Shown here: positions 30,487 to 43,935 of the stretch, one piece after another
Layout of the letters: each line of letters begins with the position of its first letter
How positions within the stretch are numbered: position 1 is the stretch's first letter
Assembly (NCBI GenBank): GCA_907163375.1
Contig: CAJQUW010014304.1
Location: forward strand, 124,001-188,000
Length of the DNA stretch: 64,000 bases
Source of the DNA: Prostheceraeus crozeri
Taxonomy: Eukaryota > Platyhelminthes > Polycladida > Euryleptidae
Direction of reading: 5' to 3'
The notes under the pieces: model-generated
Seen by the model: the letters and a program-made list of their open reading frames with translations, nothing else
The model's database searches: none
Told to the model about the DNA's origin: nothing
Program-made: the position numbers and the translations under genes

Positions 30487-31044
30487 TTTTCACTGCAAAG
30501 AAAAATGAGAAAGTTTGATATCAAACCTGAGCAGAGCGCAACGTATAGAAATAAAATGTCAGTAAATGTGAAGATTATGTTTTCAAAGTCATACTGTAAT
30601 GCTATCATTACTTGAGGATAGACAAGTTAAGCTGATGAATCCGTTACAGGTATTACTCAGAGGGGATCTTATCCCAACTCCAAGGCCTCGGCTGAGGAAT
30701 GATAGATTTGAGTGTAGTGAGTGGCACTCGATCCCGTCGACAGCCCGAAGGCCTTGTACTGATCACTAGGGAAGTGAGAGATCTTCCCCGATACCCGCTC
30801 TTTACAGCTGAAGACATCATTGTCACTGCCCCGAAGTGGTAACAGGAACGCCGAGTCAAAGGTAGTGAACAGTAGCTGGGATCTAACCCCTCAAAGCTGC
30901 CTTAGACTTAGTTAAATTTGAAATCTGATAGCAGATTTGAACTTCGCATACTTGAAAACCTTGAGGAAACATCCCAAGTTGTTGCTTTGATCAGCTTGAT
31001 AGCAAGCCGTAGAGAGCTTGATTCACCAGCGTTTTGCAATGGAG

Positions 31045-31261
31045 ATGTTTAGAGGCCACCCATGACAAGATAGCTAAGACTCAACCGATTGGCGTTCAAA
31101 GTGCTACGTTGAGAACTGTGTCAAATGCCCAACATGAGACATGAGTTGCCCCAGCGGTTACGGTCTAAACTATGACACACTCCCTTGCCACACTTATCAC
31201 TACGGCATCGTCCGCCGTCCCGAAGGAACACCCTGTCAGTGGAATATTACAGCAAAACTCT
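31045..31261 (-). ncRNA. Structured cassette C1, right arm
   Basis: Mirror copy of the left-arm cassette at 15445-15660, with the same ordered words. Confidence 0.4.
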
Positions 31262-31690
31262 CCGTGTCTTGCTCGCTTTCAGTGAAAAGCCGCTTATAGC
31301 ATGAGAAGACTGGCTCAGACATCATTAAAAATGCTTTCATTGACTTCAGCAGGGTCGAAAACCCCAGAAAACCTCCAAAACTAGTGAATTTAAATTTTTC
31401 AACTTTTTAGCACTACTTATGAAATTTTATAAGTAGTCTGTCACTTAGGCCAGGTCAATAGCGACCGAACCCTTTTTGAATCAAGTCAAACGGACTTGTA
31501 GAAGCAAAGTTACAAGCCTTTAAAGTTTTGGAGTCTTTTATGGCCTGGAGACGAAGGCCATCTCCTGGCGAACCTCTAAGTCTGACGGCTTAGCTGATAT
31601 CAGCAATGAAATTTTCTAAGTCGGTTTCTTACAGAAACTTGGAATTTGGAATGTCCGAAGCTATCATCGGAGCTCAGAGAGACGACCTAC

Positions 31691-31790
31691 CTCTGACAAT
31701 CGTTCTCCTCTAAATGACAAGTCTCCGTCGGTTCCCAGCTTATATAGTGTGTGGCGATCAGCTGATGACGTAATACCCATCATCCAAACA
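31691..31790 (-). promoter_or_regulatory. Promoter of the 366-residue gene, right arm
   Basis: Mirror image of the left-arm promoter: TATA box at 31739-31746, CRE-like TGACGTAA upstream of it (about 31,764-31,771), 5' splice site near 31,690. Confidence 0.65.
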
Positions 31791-31849
31791 CTAAAAATCC
31801 CGTCTATCTCCGTTCTAGTGCTCCGATTGAGCTGGAAATACACCATTTC

Positions 31850-34800
31850 CATGTAGAATTTGACGCTGAATCCGAATCTGGCCTCCGTTTTCCCATCCGA
31901 TGCTTCGTTTTGGCTCTACAGTAGGCAGCCATCGCAAAAATTCTAACTCTGTCGTTTTTTCGAAAAATGTTGAAAATTTTTCTCGCCGATTGACTTGAAA
32001 CTCTCCGACTGACATGAAACTCACCATACAGATAAAGAATTTGACGCTGATTCCAAATCTGAAATCCGTTTTCCCATCCGAGCCTTCGTTTTGAAGCTAG
32101 AGCCCAAAACGTCCCAAATTCTAACTCTGTCGTTTTTCACCAATGTCCCAAAATCTTAAATGGCGTCTCACATCTAAACGAAGACAGATAGGAACAAGCC
32201 GATTCTTTCACTGAATTTGTCTCACTCTTAGCTTTCAAACGAGCTATCGCACGACAAAATCCATCCACTGGAAGCCAAAATCGAAGCAAGCTGTCCAGAG
32301 GGGGGGGGACGTCAGCGAAAAATTTTTTCTCTCCGATTGCTTTCAAATTCACCATACAGATGCAGAATTTCACGCTGAATCCGAATCTGGCCTCCGTTTT
32401 CTCATCCGATGGTTCGTTTGGGCGCTACACATCAAAACATCCCAAATTCTAACTCTGTCGTTTTTCGACAATGTTCCAAAATCTTAAATGGTGTCTCACA
32501 TCTAAACGAAGACAGATAGGAACAAGCCGATTCTTTCATTGAATTTGTCTCACTCTTAGCTTTCAAACGAGCTATCGCACGACAAAATCCATCCACTGGA
32601 AGCCAAAATCGAAGCAAGCTGTCCAGAGGGGGGGGGACGTCAGCGAAAAATTTTTTCTCTCCGATTGCTTTCAAATTCACCATACAGATGCAGAATTTCA
32701 CGCTGAATCCGAATCTGGCCTCCGTTTTCTCATCCGATGCTTCGTTTGGGCGCTACACACCAAAACGTCCCAAATTCTAACTCTGTCGTTTTTCGACAAT
32801 GTTCCAAAATCTTAAATGGTGTCTCACATCTAAACGAAGACAGATAGGAACAAGCCGATTCTTTCATTGAATTTGTCTCACTCTTAGCTTTCAAACGAGC
32901 TATCGCACGACAAAATCCATCCACTGGAAGCCAAAATCGAAGCAAGCTGTCCAGAGGGGGGGGACGTCAGCGAAAAATTTTTTCTCTCCGATTGCTTTCA
33001 AATTCACCATACAGATGCAGAATTTCACGCTGATTCCGAATCTGGCCTCCGTTTTCTCATCCGATGCTTCGTTTGGGCGCTACACATCAAAACATCCCAA
33101 ATTCTAACTCTGTCGTTTTTCGACAATGTTCCAAAATCTTAAATGGTGTCTCACATCTAAACGAAGACAGATAGGAACAAGCCGATTCTTTCATTGAATT
33201 TGTCTCACTCTTAGCTTTCAAACGAGCTATCGCACGACAAAATCCATCCACTGGAAGCCAAAATCGAAGCAAGCTGTCCAGAGGGGGGGACGTCAGCGAA
33301 AAATTTTTTCTCTCCGATTGCTTTCAAATTCACCATACAGATGCAGAATTTCACGCTGAATCCGAATCTGGCCTCCGTTTTCTCATCCGATGCTTCGTTT
33401 GGGCGCTACACACCAAAACGTCCCAAATTCTAACTCTGTCGTTTTTCGACAATGTTCCAAAATCTTAAATGGTGTCTCACATCTAAACGAAGACAGATAG
33501 GAACAAGCCGATTCTTTCATTGAATTTGTCTCACTCTTAGCTTTCAAACGAGCTATCGCACGACAAAATCCATCCACTGGAAGCCAAAATCGAAGCAAGC
33601 TGTCCAGAGGGGGGGGACGTCAGCGAAAAATTTTTTCTCTCCGATTGCTTTCAAATTCACCATACAGATGCAGAATTTCACGCTGAATCCGAATCTGGCC
33701 TCCGTTTTCTCATCCGATGGTTCGTTTGGGCGCTACACATCAAAACATCCCAAATTCTAACTCTGTCGTTTTTCGACAATGTTCCAAAATCTTAAATGGT
33801 GTCTCACATCTAAACGAAGACAGATAGGAACAAGCCGATTCTTTCATTGAATTTGTCTCACTCTTAGCTTTCAAACGAGCTATCGCACGACAAAATCCAT
33901 CCACTGGAAGCCAAAATCGAAGCAAGCTGTCCAGAGGGGGGGGGACGTCAGCGAAAATTTTTTCTCTCCGATTTCGCTGGAAACATCCTTCCTAACCCAA
34001 AATTTCACGTAGATTCCGAATCTGGCCTCCGTTTTCTCATCCGATGCTTCGTTTGGGCGCTACACACCAAAACGTCCCAAATTCTAACTCTGTCGTTTTT
34101 TCGAAAAATGTTGAAAATTTTTTCTCTCCGATTGACTTGAAACTCACCATACAGATAAAGAATTTGACGCTGATTCCAAATCTGAAATCCGTTTTCCCAT
34201 CCGATGCTTCGTTTTGAAGCTAGAGCCCAAAACGTCCCAAATTCTAACTCTGTCGTTTTTTCACCAATGTCCCAAAATCTTAAATGGCGTCTCACATCTA
34301 AACGAAGACAGATAGGAACAAGCCGATTCTTTCATTGAATTTGTCTCACTCTTAGCTTTCAAACGAGCTATCGCACGACAAAATCCATCCACTGGAAGCC
34401 AAAATCGAAGCAAGCTGTCCAGAGGGGGGGGGGACGTCAGCGAAAAATTTTTTCTCTCCGATTTCGCTGGAAACATCCTTCCTAACCCAAAATTTCACGT
34501 AGATTCCGAATCTGGCCTCCGTTTTCTCATCCGATGCTTCGTTTGGGCGCTACACACCAAAACGTCCCAAATTCTAACTCTGTCGTTTTTTCGAAAAATG
34601 TTGAAATTTTTTTCTCTCCGATTGACTTGAAACTCACCATACAGATAAAGAATTTCACGCTGATTCCAAATCTGAAATCCGTTTTCCCATCCGATGCTTC
34701 GTTTTGAAGCTAGAGCCCAAAACGTCCCAAATTCTAACTCTGTCGTTTTTCACCAATGTCCCAAAATCTTAAATGGTGTCTCACATCTAAACGAAGACAG

Positions 34801-37800
34801 ATAGGAACAAGCCGATTCTTTCATTGAATTTGTCTCACTCTTAGCTTTCAAACGAGCTATCGCACGACAAAATCCGTCCACTGGAAGCCAAAATCGAAGC
34901 AAGCTGTCCAGAGGGGGGGGGACGTCAGCGAAAAATTTTTTCTCTCCGATTTCGCTGGAAACGTCCTTCCTAACCCAAAATTTCACGTAGATTCCGAATC
35001 TGGCCTCCGTTTTCTCATCCGATGCTTCGTTTGGGCGCTACACACCAAAACGTCCCAAATTCTAACTCTGTCGTTTTTTCGAAAAATGTTGAAATTTTTT
35101 TCTCTCCGATTGACTTGAAACTCACCATACAGATAAAGAATTTCACGCTGATTCCAAATCTGAAATCCGTTTTCCCATCCGATGCTTCGTTTTGAAGCTA
35201 GAGCCCAAAACGTCCCAAATTCTAACTCTGTCGTTTTTCACCAATGTCCCAAAATCTTAAATGGTGTCTCACATCTAAACGAAGACAGATAGGAACAAGC
35301 CGATTCTTTCATTGAATTTGTCTCACTCTTAGCTTTCAAACGAGCTATCGCACGACAAAATCCGTCCACTGGAAGCCAAAATCGAAGCAAGCTGTCCAGA
35401 GGGGGGGGGACGTCAGCGAAAAATTTTTTCTCTCCGATTTCGCTGGAAACGTCCTTCCTAACCCAAAATTCACGTAGATTCCGAATCTGGCCTCCGTTTT
35501 CTCATCCGATGCTTCGTTTGGGCGCTACACACCAAAACGTCCCAAATTCTAACTCTGTCGTTTTTTCGAAAAATGTTGAAAATTTTTTCTCTCCGATTGA
35601 CTTGAAACTCACCATACAGATAAAGAATTTGACGCTGATTCCAAATCTGAAATCCGTTTTCCCATCCGATGCTTCGTTTTGAAGCTAGAGCCCAAAACGT
35701 CCCAAATTCTAACTCTGTCGTTTTTCACCAATGTCCCAAAATCTTAAATGGCGTCTCACATCTAAACGAAGACAGATAGGAACAAGCCGATTCTTTCATT
35801 GAATTTGTCTCACTCTTAGCTTTCAAACGAGCTATCGCACGACAAAATCCATCCACTGGAAGCCAAAATCGAAGCAAGCTGTCCAGAGGGGGGGGGACGT
35901 CAGTGAAAATTTTTTCTCTCCGATTGCTTTCAAATTCACCATACAGATGCAGAATTTCACGCTGAATCCGAATCTGGCCTCCGTTTTCTCATCCGATGGT
36001 TCGTTTGGGCGCTACACATCAAAACATCCCAAATTCTAACTCTGTCGTTTTTCGACAATGTCCCAAAATCTTAAATGGCGTCTCACATCTAAACGAAGAC
36101 AGATAGGAACAACCCGATTCTTTCACTGAATTTGTCTCACTCTTAGCTTTCAAACGAGCTATCGCACGACAAAATCCGTCCACTGGAAGCCAAAATCGAA
36201 GCAAGCTGTCCAGAGGGGGGGGGGGACGTCAGCGAAAAATTTTTTCTCTCCGATTGCTTTCAAATTCACCATACAGATGCAGAATTTCACGCTGAATCCG
36301 AATCTGGCCTCCGTTTTCTCATCCGATGGTTCGTTTGGGCGCTACACATCAAAACATCCCAAATTCTAACTCTGTCGTTTTTCGACAATGTCCCAAAATC
36401 TTAAATGGTGTCTCACATCTAAACGAAGACAGATAGGAACAAGCCGATTCTTTCATTGAATTTGTCTCACTCTTAGCTTTCAAACGAGCTATCGCACGAC
36501 AAAATCCATCCACTGGAAGCCAAAATCGAAGCAAGCTGTCCAGAGGGGGGGGGACGTCAGCGAAAATTTTTTCTCTCCGATTTCGCTGGAAACATCCTTC
36601 CTAACCCAAAATTTCACGTAGATTCCGAATCTGGCCTCCGTTTTCTCATCCGATGCTTCGTTTGGGCGCTACACACCAAAACGTCCCAAATTCTAACTCT
36701 GTCGTTTTTTCGAAAAATGTTGAAAATTTTTTCTCTCCGATTGACTTGAAACTCACCATACAGATAGAGAATTTGACGCTGATTCCAAATCTGAAATCCG
36801 TTTTCCCATCCGATGCTTCGTTTTGAAGCTAGAGCCCAAAACGTCCCAAATTCTAACTCTGTCGTTTTTCACCAATGTCCCAAAATCTTAAATGGTGTCT
36901 CACATCTAAACGAAGACAGATAGGAACAAGCCGATTCTTTCATTGAATTTGTCTCACTCTTAGCTTTCAAACGAGCTATCGCACGACAAAATCCGTCCAC
37001 TGGAAGCCAAAATCGAAGCAAGCTGTCCAGAGGGGGGGGGGACGTCAGCGAAAAATTTTTTCTCTCCGATTTCGCTGGAAACATCCTTCCTAACCCAAAA
37101 TTTCACGTAGATTCCGAATCTGGCCTCCGTTTTCTCATCCGATGCTTCGTTTGGGCGCTACACACCAAAACGTCCCAAATTCTAACTCTGTCGTTTTTTC
37201 GAAAAATGTTGAAAATTTTTTCTCTCCGATTGACTTGAAACTCACCATACAGATAAAGAATTTGACGCTGATTCCAAATCTGAAATCCGTTTTCCAATCC
37301 GATGCTTCGTTTTGAAGCTAGAGCCCAAAACGTCCCAAATTCTAACTCTGTCGTTTTTTGCCAATGTCCCAAAATCTTAAATGGCGTCTCACATCTAAAC
37401 GAAGACAGATAGGAACAAGCCGATTCTTTCATTGAATTTGTCTCACTCTTAGCTTTCAAACGAGCTATCGCACGACAAAATCCATCCACTGGAAGCCAAA
37501 ATCGAAGCAAGCTGTCCAGAGGGGGGGGGACGTCAGCGAAAAATTTTTTCTCTCCGATTGCTTTCAAATTCACCATACAGATGCAGAATTTCACGCTGAA
37601 TCCGAATCTGGCCTCCGTTTTCTCATCCGATGGTTCGTTTGGGCGCTACACATCAAAACATCCCAAATTCTAACTCTGTCGTTTTTCGACAATGTTCCAA
37701 AATCTTAAATGGTGTCTCACATCTAAACGAAGACAGATAGGAACAAGCCGATTCTTTCATTGAATTTGTCTCACTCTTAGCTTTCAAACGAGCTATCGCA

Positions 37801-40800
37801 CGACAAAATCCATCCACTGGAAGCCAAAATCGAAGCAAGCTGTCCAGAGGGGGGGGGACGTCAGCGAAAATTTTTTCTCTCCGATTTCGCTGGAAACATC
37901 CTTCCTAACCCAAAATTTCACGTAGATTCCGAATCTGGCCTCCGTTTTCTCATCCGATGCTTCGTTTGGGCGCTACACACCAAAACGTCCCAAATTCTAA
38001 CTCTGTCGTTTTTTCGAAAAATGTTGAAAATTTTTTCTCTCCGATTGACTTGAAACTCACCATACAGATAAAGAATTTGACGCTGATTCCAAATCTGAAA
38101 TCCGTTTTCCCATCCGATGCTTCGTTTTGAAGCTAGAGCCCAAAACGTCCCAAATTCTAACTCTGTCGTTTTTCACCAATGTCCCAAAATCTTAAATGGT
38201 GTCTCACATCTAAACGAAGACAGATAGGAACAAGCCGATTCTTTCATTGAATTTGTCTCACTCTTAGCTTTCAAACGAGCTATCGCACGACAAAATCCAT
38301 CCACTGGAAGCCAAAATCGAAGCAAGCTGTCCAGAGGGGGGGGGACGTCAGCGAAAAATTTTTTCTCTCCGATTTCGCTGGAAACGTCCTTCCTAACCCA
38401 AAATTCACGTAGATTCCGAATCTGGCCTCCGTTTTCTCATCCGATGCTTCGTTTGGGCGCTACACACCAAAACGTCCCAAATTCTAACTCTGTCGTTTTT
38501 TCGAAAAATGATGAAAATTTTTTCTCTCCGATTGACTTGAAACTCACCATACAGATAGAGAATTTGACGCTGATTCCAAATCTGAAATCCGTTTTCCCAT
38601 CCGATGCTTCGTTTTGAAGCTAGAGCCCAAAACGTCCCAAATTCTAACTCTGTCGTTTTTTCACCAATGTCCCAAAATCTTAAATGGCGTCTCACATCTA
38701 AACGAAGACAGATATGAACAAGCCGATTCTTTCAGTGAATTTGTCTCACTCTTAGCTTTCAAACGAGCTATGGCACGACAAAATCCGTCCACTGGAAGCC
38801 AAAATCGAAGCAAGCTGTCCAGAGGGGGGGGGACGTCAGCGAAAATTTTTTCTCTCCGATTTCGCTGGAAACATCCTTCCTAACCCAAAATTTCACGTAG
38901 ATTCCGAATCTGGCCTCCGTTTTCTCATCCGATGCTTCGTTTGGGCGCTACACACCAAAACGTCCCAAATTCTAACTCTGTCGTTTTTTCGAAAAATGTT
39001 GAAAATTTTTTCTCTCCGATTGACTTGAAACTCACCATACAGATAGAGAATTTGACGCTGATTCCAAATCTGAAATCCGTTTTCCCATCCGATGCTTCGT
39101 TTTGAAGCTAGAGCCCAAAACGTCCCAAATTCTAACTCTGTCGTTTTTCGCCAATGTCCCAAAATCTTAAATGGCGTCTCACATCTAAACGAAGACAGAT
39201 AGGAACAAGCCGATTCTTTCATTGAATTTGTCTCACTCTTAGCTTTCAAACGAGCTATCGCACGACAAAATCCATCCACTGGAAGCCAAAATCGAAGCAA
39301 GCTGTCCAGAGGGGGGGGACGTCAGCGAAAAATTTTTTCTCTCCGATTGCTTTCAAATTCACCATACAGATGCAGAATTTCACGCTGAATCCGAATCTGG
39401 CCTCCGTTTTCTCATCCGATGGTTCGTTTGGGCGCTACACATCAAAACATCCCAAATTCTAACTCTGTCGTTTTTCGACAATGTTCCAAAATCTTAAATG
39501 GTGTCTCACATCTAAACGAAGACAGATAGGAACAAGCCGATTCTTTCATTGAATTTGTCTCACTCTTAGCTTTCAAACGAGCTATCGCACGACAAAATCC
39601 ATCCACTGGAAGCCAAAATCGAAGCAAGCTGTCCAGAGGGGGGGGACGTCAGCGAAAATTTTTTCTCTCCGATTTCGCTGGAAACATCCTTCCTAACCCA
39701 AAATTTCACGTAGATTCCGAATCTGGCCTCCGTTTTCTCATCCGATGCTTCGTTTGGGCGCTACACACCAAAACGTCCCAAATTCTAACTCTGTCGTTTT
39801 TTCGAAAAATGTTGAAAATTTTTTCTCTCCGATTGACTTGAAACTCACCATACAGATAAAGAATTTCACGCTGATTCCAAATCTGAAATCCGTTTTCCCA
39901 TCCGATGCTTCGTTTTGAAGCTAGAGCCCAAAACGTCCCAAATTCTAACTCTGTCGTTTTTCACCAATGTCCCAAAATCTTAAATGGTGTCTCACATCTA
40001 AACGAAGACAGATAGGAACAAGCCGATTCTTTCATTGAATTTGTCTCACTCTTAGCTTTCAAACGAGCTATCGCACGACAAAATCCGTCCACTGGAAGCC
40101 AAAATCGAAGCAAGCTGTCCAGAGGGGGGGGGACGTCAGCGAAAAATTTTTTCTCTCCGATTTCGCTGGAAACGTCCTTCCTAACCCAAAATTTCACGTA
40201 GATTCCGAATCTGGCCTCCGTTTTCTCATCCGATGCTTCGTTTGGGCGCTACACACCAAAACGTCCCAAATTCTAACTCTGTCGTTTTTTCGAAAAATGT
40301 TGAAAATTTTTTCTCTCCGATTGACTTGAAACTCACCATACAGATAGAGAATTTGACGCTGATTCCAAATCTGAAATCCGTTTTCCCATCCGATGCTTCG
40401 TTTTGAAGCTAGAGCCCAAAACGTCCCAAATTCTAACTCTTTCGTTTTTCACCAATGTCCCAAAATCTTAAATGGCGTCTCACATCTAAACGAAGACAGA
40501 TAGGAACAAGCCGATTCTTTCATTGAATTTGTCTCACTCTTAGCTTTCAAACGAGCTATCGCACGACAAAATCCGTCCACTGGAAGCCAAAATCGAAGCA
40601 AGCTGTCCAGAGGGGGGGGGACGTCAGCGAAAATTTTTTCTCTCCGATTTCGCTGGAAACATCCTTCCTAACCCAAAATTTCACGTAGATTCCGAATCTG
40701 GCCTCCGTTTTCCCATCCGATGCTTCGTTTGGGCGCTACACACCAAAACGTCCCAAATTCTAACTCTGTCGTTTTTTCGAAAAATGTTGAAAATTTTTTC

Positions 40801-43100
40801 TCTCCGATTGACTTGAAACTCACCATACAGATAGAGAATTTGACGCTGATTCCAAATCTGAAATCCGTTTTCCCATCCGATGCTTCGTTTTGAAGCTAGA
40901 GCCCAAAACGTCCCAAATTCTAACTCTGTCGTTTTTCACCAATGTCCCAAAATCTTAAATGGCGTCTCACATCTAAACGAAGACAGATAGGAACAAGCCG
41001 ATTCTTTCAGTGAATTTGTCTCACTCTTAGCTTTCAAACGAGCTATGGCACGACAAAATCCGTCCACTGGAAGCCAAAATCGAAGCAAGCTGTCCAGAGG
41101 GGGGGGGACGTCAGCGAAAATTTTTTCTCTCCGATTTCGCTGGAAACATCCTTCCTAACCCAAAATTTCACGCTGAATCCGAATCTGGCCTCCGTTTTCC
41201 CATCCGATGCTTCGTTTGGGCGCTACACACCAAAACGTCCCAAATTCTAACTCTGTCGTTTTTTCGAAAAATGTTGAAAATTTTTTCTCGCCGATTGACT
41301 TGAAACTCACCATACAGATAGAGAATTTGACGCTGATTCCAAATCTGAAATCCGTTTTCCAATCCGATGCTTCGTTTTGAAGCTAGAGCCCAAACGTCCC
41401 AAATTCTAACTCTGTCGTTTTTCACCAATGTCCCAAAATCTTAAATGGCGTCTCACATCTAAACGAAGACAGATAGGAACAAGCCGATTCTTTCATTGAA
41501 TTTGTCTCACTCTTAGCTTTCAAACGAGCTATCGCACGACAAAATCCATCCACTGGAAGCCAAAATCGAAGCAAGCTGTCCAGAGGGGGGGGGACGTCAG
41601 CGAAAAATTTTTTCTCTCCGATTGCTTTCAAATTCACCATACAGATGCAGAATTTCACGCTGAATCCGAATCTGGCCTCCGTTTTCTCATCCGATGGTTC
41701 GTTTGGGCGCTACACATCAAAACATCCCAAATTCTAACTCTGTCGTTTTTCGACAATGTTCCAAAATCTTAAATGGTGTCTCACATCTAAACGAAGACAG
41801 ATAGGAACAAGCCGATTCTTTCATTGAATTTGTCTCACTCTTAGCTTTCAAACGAGCTATCGCACGACAAAATCCATCCACTGGAAGCCAAAATCGAAGC
41901 AAGCTGTCCAGAGGGGGGGGGACGTCAGCGAAAATTTTTTCTCTCCGATTTCGCTGGAAACATCCTTCCTAACCCAAAATTTCACGTAGATTCCGAATCT
42001 GGCCTCCGTTTTCTCATCCGATGCTTCGTTTGGGCGCTACACACCAAAACGTCCCAAATTCTAACTCTGTCGTTTTTTCGAAAAATGTTGAAATTTTTTT
42101 CTCTCCGATTGACTTGAAACTCACCATACAGATAAAGAATTTCACGCTGATTCCAAATCTGAAATCCGTTTTCCCATCCGATGCTTCGTTTTGAAGCTAG
42201 AGCCCAAAACGTCCCAAATTCTAACTCTGTCGTTTTTCACCAATGTCCCAAAATCTTAAATGGTGTCTCACATCTAAACGAAGACAGATAGGAACAAGCC
42301 GATTCTTTCATTGAATTTGTCTCACTCTTAGCTTTCAAACGAGCTATCGCACGACAAAATCCGTCCACTGGAAGCCAAAATCGAAGCAAGCTGTCCAGAG
42401 GGGGGGGGACGTCAGCGAAAAATTTTTTCTCTCCGATTTCGCTGGAAACGTCCTTCCTAACCCAAAATTTCACGTAGATTCCGAATCTGGCCTCCGTTTT
42501 CTCATCCGATGCTTCGTTTGGGCGCTACACACCAAAACGTCCCAAATTCTAACTCTGTCGTTTTTTCGAAAAATGTTGAAATTTTTTTCTCTCCGATTGA
42601 CTTGAAACTCACCATACAGATAGAGAATTTCACGCTGATTCCAAATCTGAAATCCGTTTTCCCATCCGATGCTTCGTTTTGAAGCTAGAGCCCAAAACGT
42701 CCCAAATTCTAACTCTGTCGTTTTTTGCCAATGTCCCAAAATCTTAAATGGCGTCTCACATCTAAACGAAGACAGATAGGAACAAGCCGATTCTTTCATT
42801 GAATTTGTCTCACTCTTAGCTTTCAAACGAGCTATGGCACGACAAAATCCGTCCACTGGAAGCCAAAATCGAAGCAAGCTGTCCAGAGGGGGGGGGACGT
42901 CAGCGAAAATTTTTTCTCTCCGATTTCGCTGGAAACATCCTTCCTAACCCAAAATTTCACGTAGATTCCGAATCTGGCCTCCGTTTTCTCATCCGAGGCT
43001 TCGTTTGGGCGCTACACACCAAAACGTCCCACATTTTAACTCTGCCAAAATTTTGAAGAAACAGTTTTTCTCGCCGATTGAGCTGGAAATCACATCACAG
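31850..43100 (-). repeat. Right-arm higher-order array (26 G-run units of about 327 or 487 bp)
   Basis: Twenty-six copies of CTGTCCAGAG followed by 7-11 G, at about 32291, 32619, 32947, 33274, 33600, 33927, 34415, 34904, 35392, 35879, 36206, 36536, 37023, 37512, 37840, 38327, 38815, 39302, 39629, 40115, 40603, 41090, 41576, 41904, 42391 and 42879. Ten intervals are about 327 bp (two modules) and fifteen about 487 bp (three modules), so the array is a higher-order repeat of modules of about 162 bp. Every unit places GGGACGTCA (TGACGTC on the other strand) next to the G-run. Confidence 0.9.
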
Positions 43101-43139
43101 ATGCAGAATTTTACGCTGAATCCGAATCTGGCAGCCATT

Positions 43140-43428
43140 TCACCATCCACGACAACCTAGACGGTCGCCCATGTCAACCTAGACGGTCGCCCACGTCAAC
43201 CTAGACGGTCGCCCACGTCAACCTGGACGGTCGCCCAAGTCAACCAGGCGGTCGGACCAACTCACTCGAGTCTCACACTCTGTCGTTGCAGAGGGGGGGG
43301 GAGTCAGCGAACATGTTGTGAACCAACCTGGCCGGCACACCACGACAGACCACAACCTCTGTCGTTCCAGAGGGGGGGGAGGGGGAGGGGGGGCGCGCTG
43401 TGTTTATTCTGGACCTTTTGTTACTACT
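43140..43428 (-). repeat. Terminal block of right arm: G-runs and 22-bp repeats
   Basis: Mirror image of the left terminal block, with the four 22-bp units at about 43,150-43,245 and G-runs before the GTTACTACT end. Confidence 0.8.
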
Positions 43429-43434
43429 ATCCTC
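43429..43434 (+). repeat. Target site duplication, right copy (ATCCTC)
   Basis: Directly follows the right end GTTACTACT of the palindromic element; the satellite continues with ATCTACTCCC. Confidence 0.8.
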
Positions 43435-43935
43435 ATCTACTCCCACAGACTTCAACATCCGCATCTACTTCCACAGACTTCAACATCCGCATCTACTACC
43501 GCAGACATCAACATCCGCATCTACTCCCGCAGACATCAACATCCACTCCCCCTGCCGCAGACTTCAAAATCAGCATCTACTGCCGCAGGCTTCAACATCC
43601 ACGTCCCTCCCGCAGACTTCAACATCCGTATCTACTCCCGCGGACCTCAACATTCGCACATACTCCCGCAGACTTCAACATCCGTATCTCCTCCCACAGA
43701 CTTCAACATCCGTATCTACTCCCGCGGACCTCAACATTCGCACATACTCCCGCAGACATCAACATCCGTATCTCCTCCCACAGACTTCAACATCCGCATC
43801 TACTCCCGCAGACTTCAACATCCTCATCTACTCCCGCAGACTCCAACACCGCATCTTCTCCCGCGGACCTCAACATCAGCATCTACTCCCACTACCGACT
43901 TCAACATCCACATCGACCCCCGCAGACTTCAACAG
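43435..43935 (+). repeat. 28-bp minisatellite, continuation beyond the palindrome
   Basis: About 18 units in the same orientation and phase as 8955-13525. The long overlapping frames at 43,318-44,028 are made by this repeat and are not genes. Confidence 0.9.

Larger units (their letters stand above)
13532..43428. mobile_element. Giant (29.9-kb) palindromic element with AGTAGTAAC ends and 6-bp target duplication
   Basis: The two ends, read inward, both begin AGTAGTAACAAAAGGTCCAG and continue as long mirror-image arms. The sequence ATCCTC lies directly outside both ends (13526-13531 and 43429-43434). Removing the element and one ATCCTC restores an exact 28-bp satellite unit, so this was an insertion into the satellite. 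Mirror pairing: from about 15,670 to 19,300 coordinates sum to 46,706; nearer the centre they sum to about 47,562 because of an 856-bp duplication in the left arm; the right arm is longer by about 10 kb because of array expansion. No transposase, integrase or capsid gene is recognised in it. Termini starting AG plus a 6-bp duplication fit Polinton-type integration. Confidence 0.85.

Noticed and set aside
31664-42877. Repeated minus-strand frames beginning MLRFWLPVDGFCRA or MKFCICMV
   Set aside because: They recur with every array unit, start at arbitrary points and end differently according to module order; no promoter or conserved full-length product.
32300-42890. G-runs in the array as a G-quadruplex array
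   Set aside because: Each unit has only one run of 7-11 G and runs are 327-487 bp apart, so no local four-run motif is present.
13532-43428. The palindrome as a pure assembly artefact
   Set aside because: The arms differ by an 856-bp duplication, a 24-unit array difference and a one-base change, and both outer ends have matching target duplications in phase with the satellite. Long reads are still needed for certainty.
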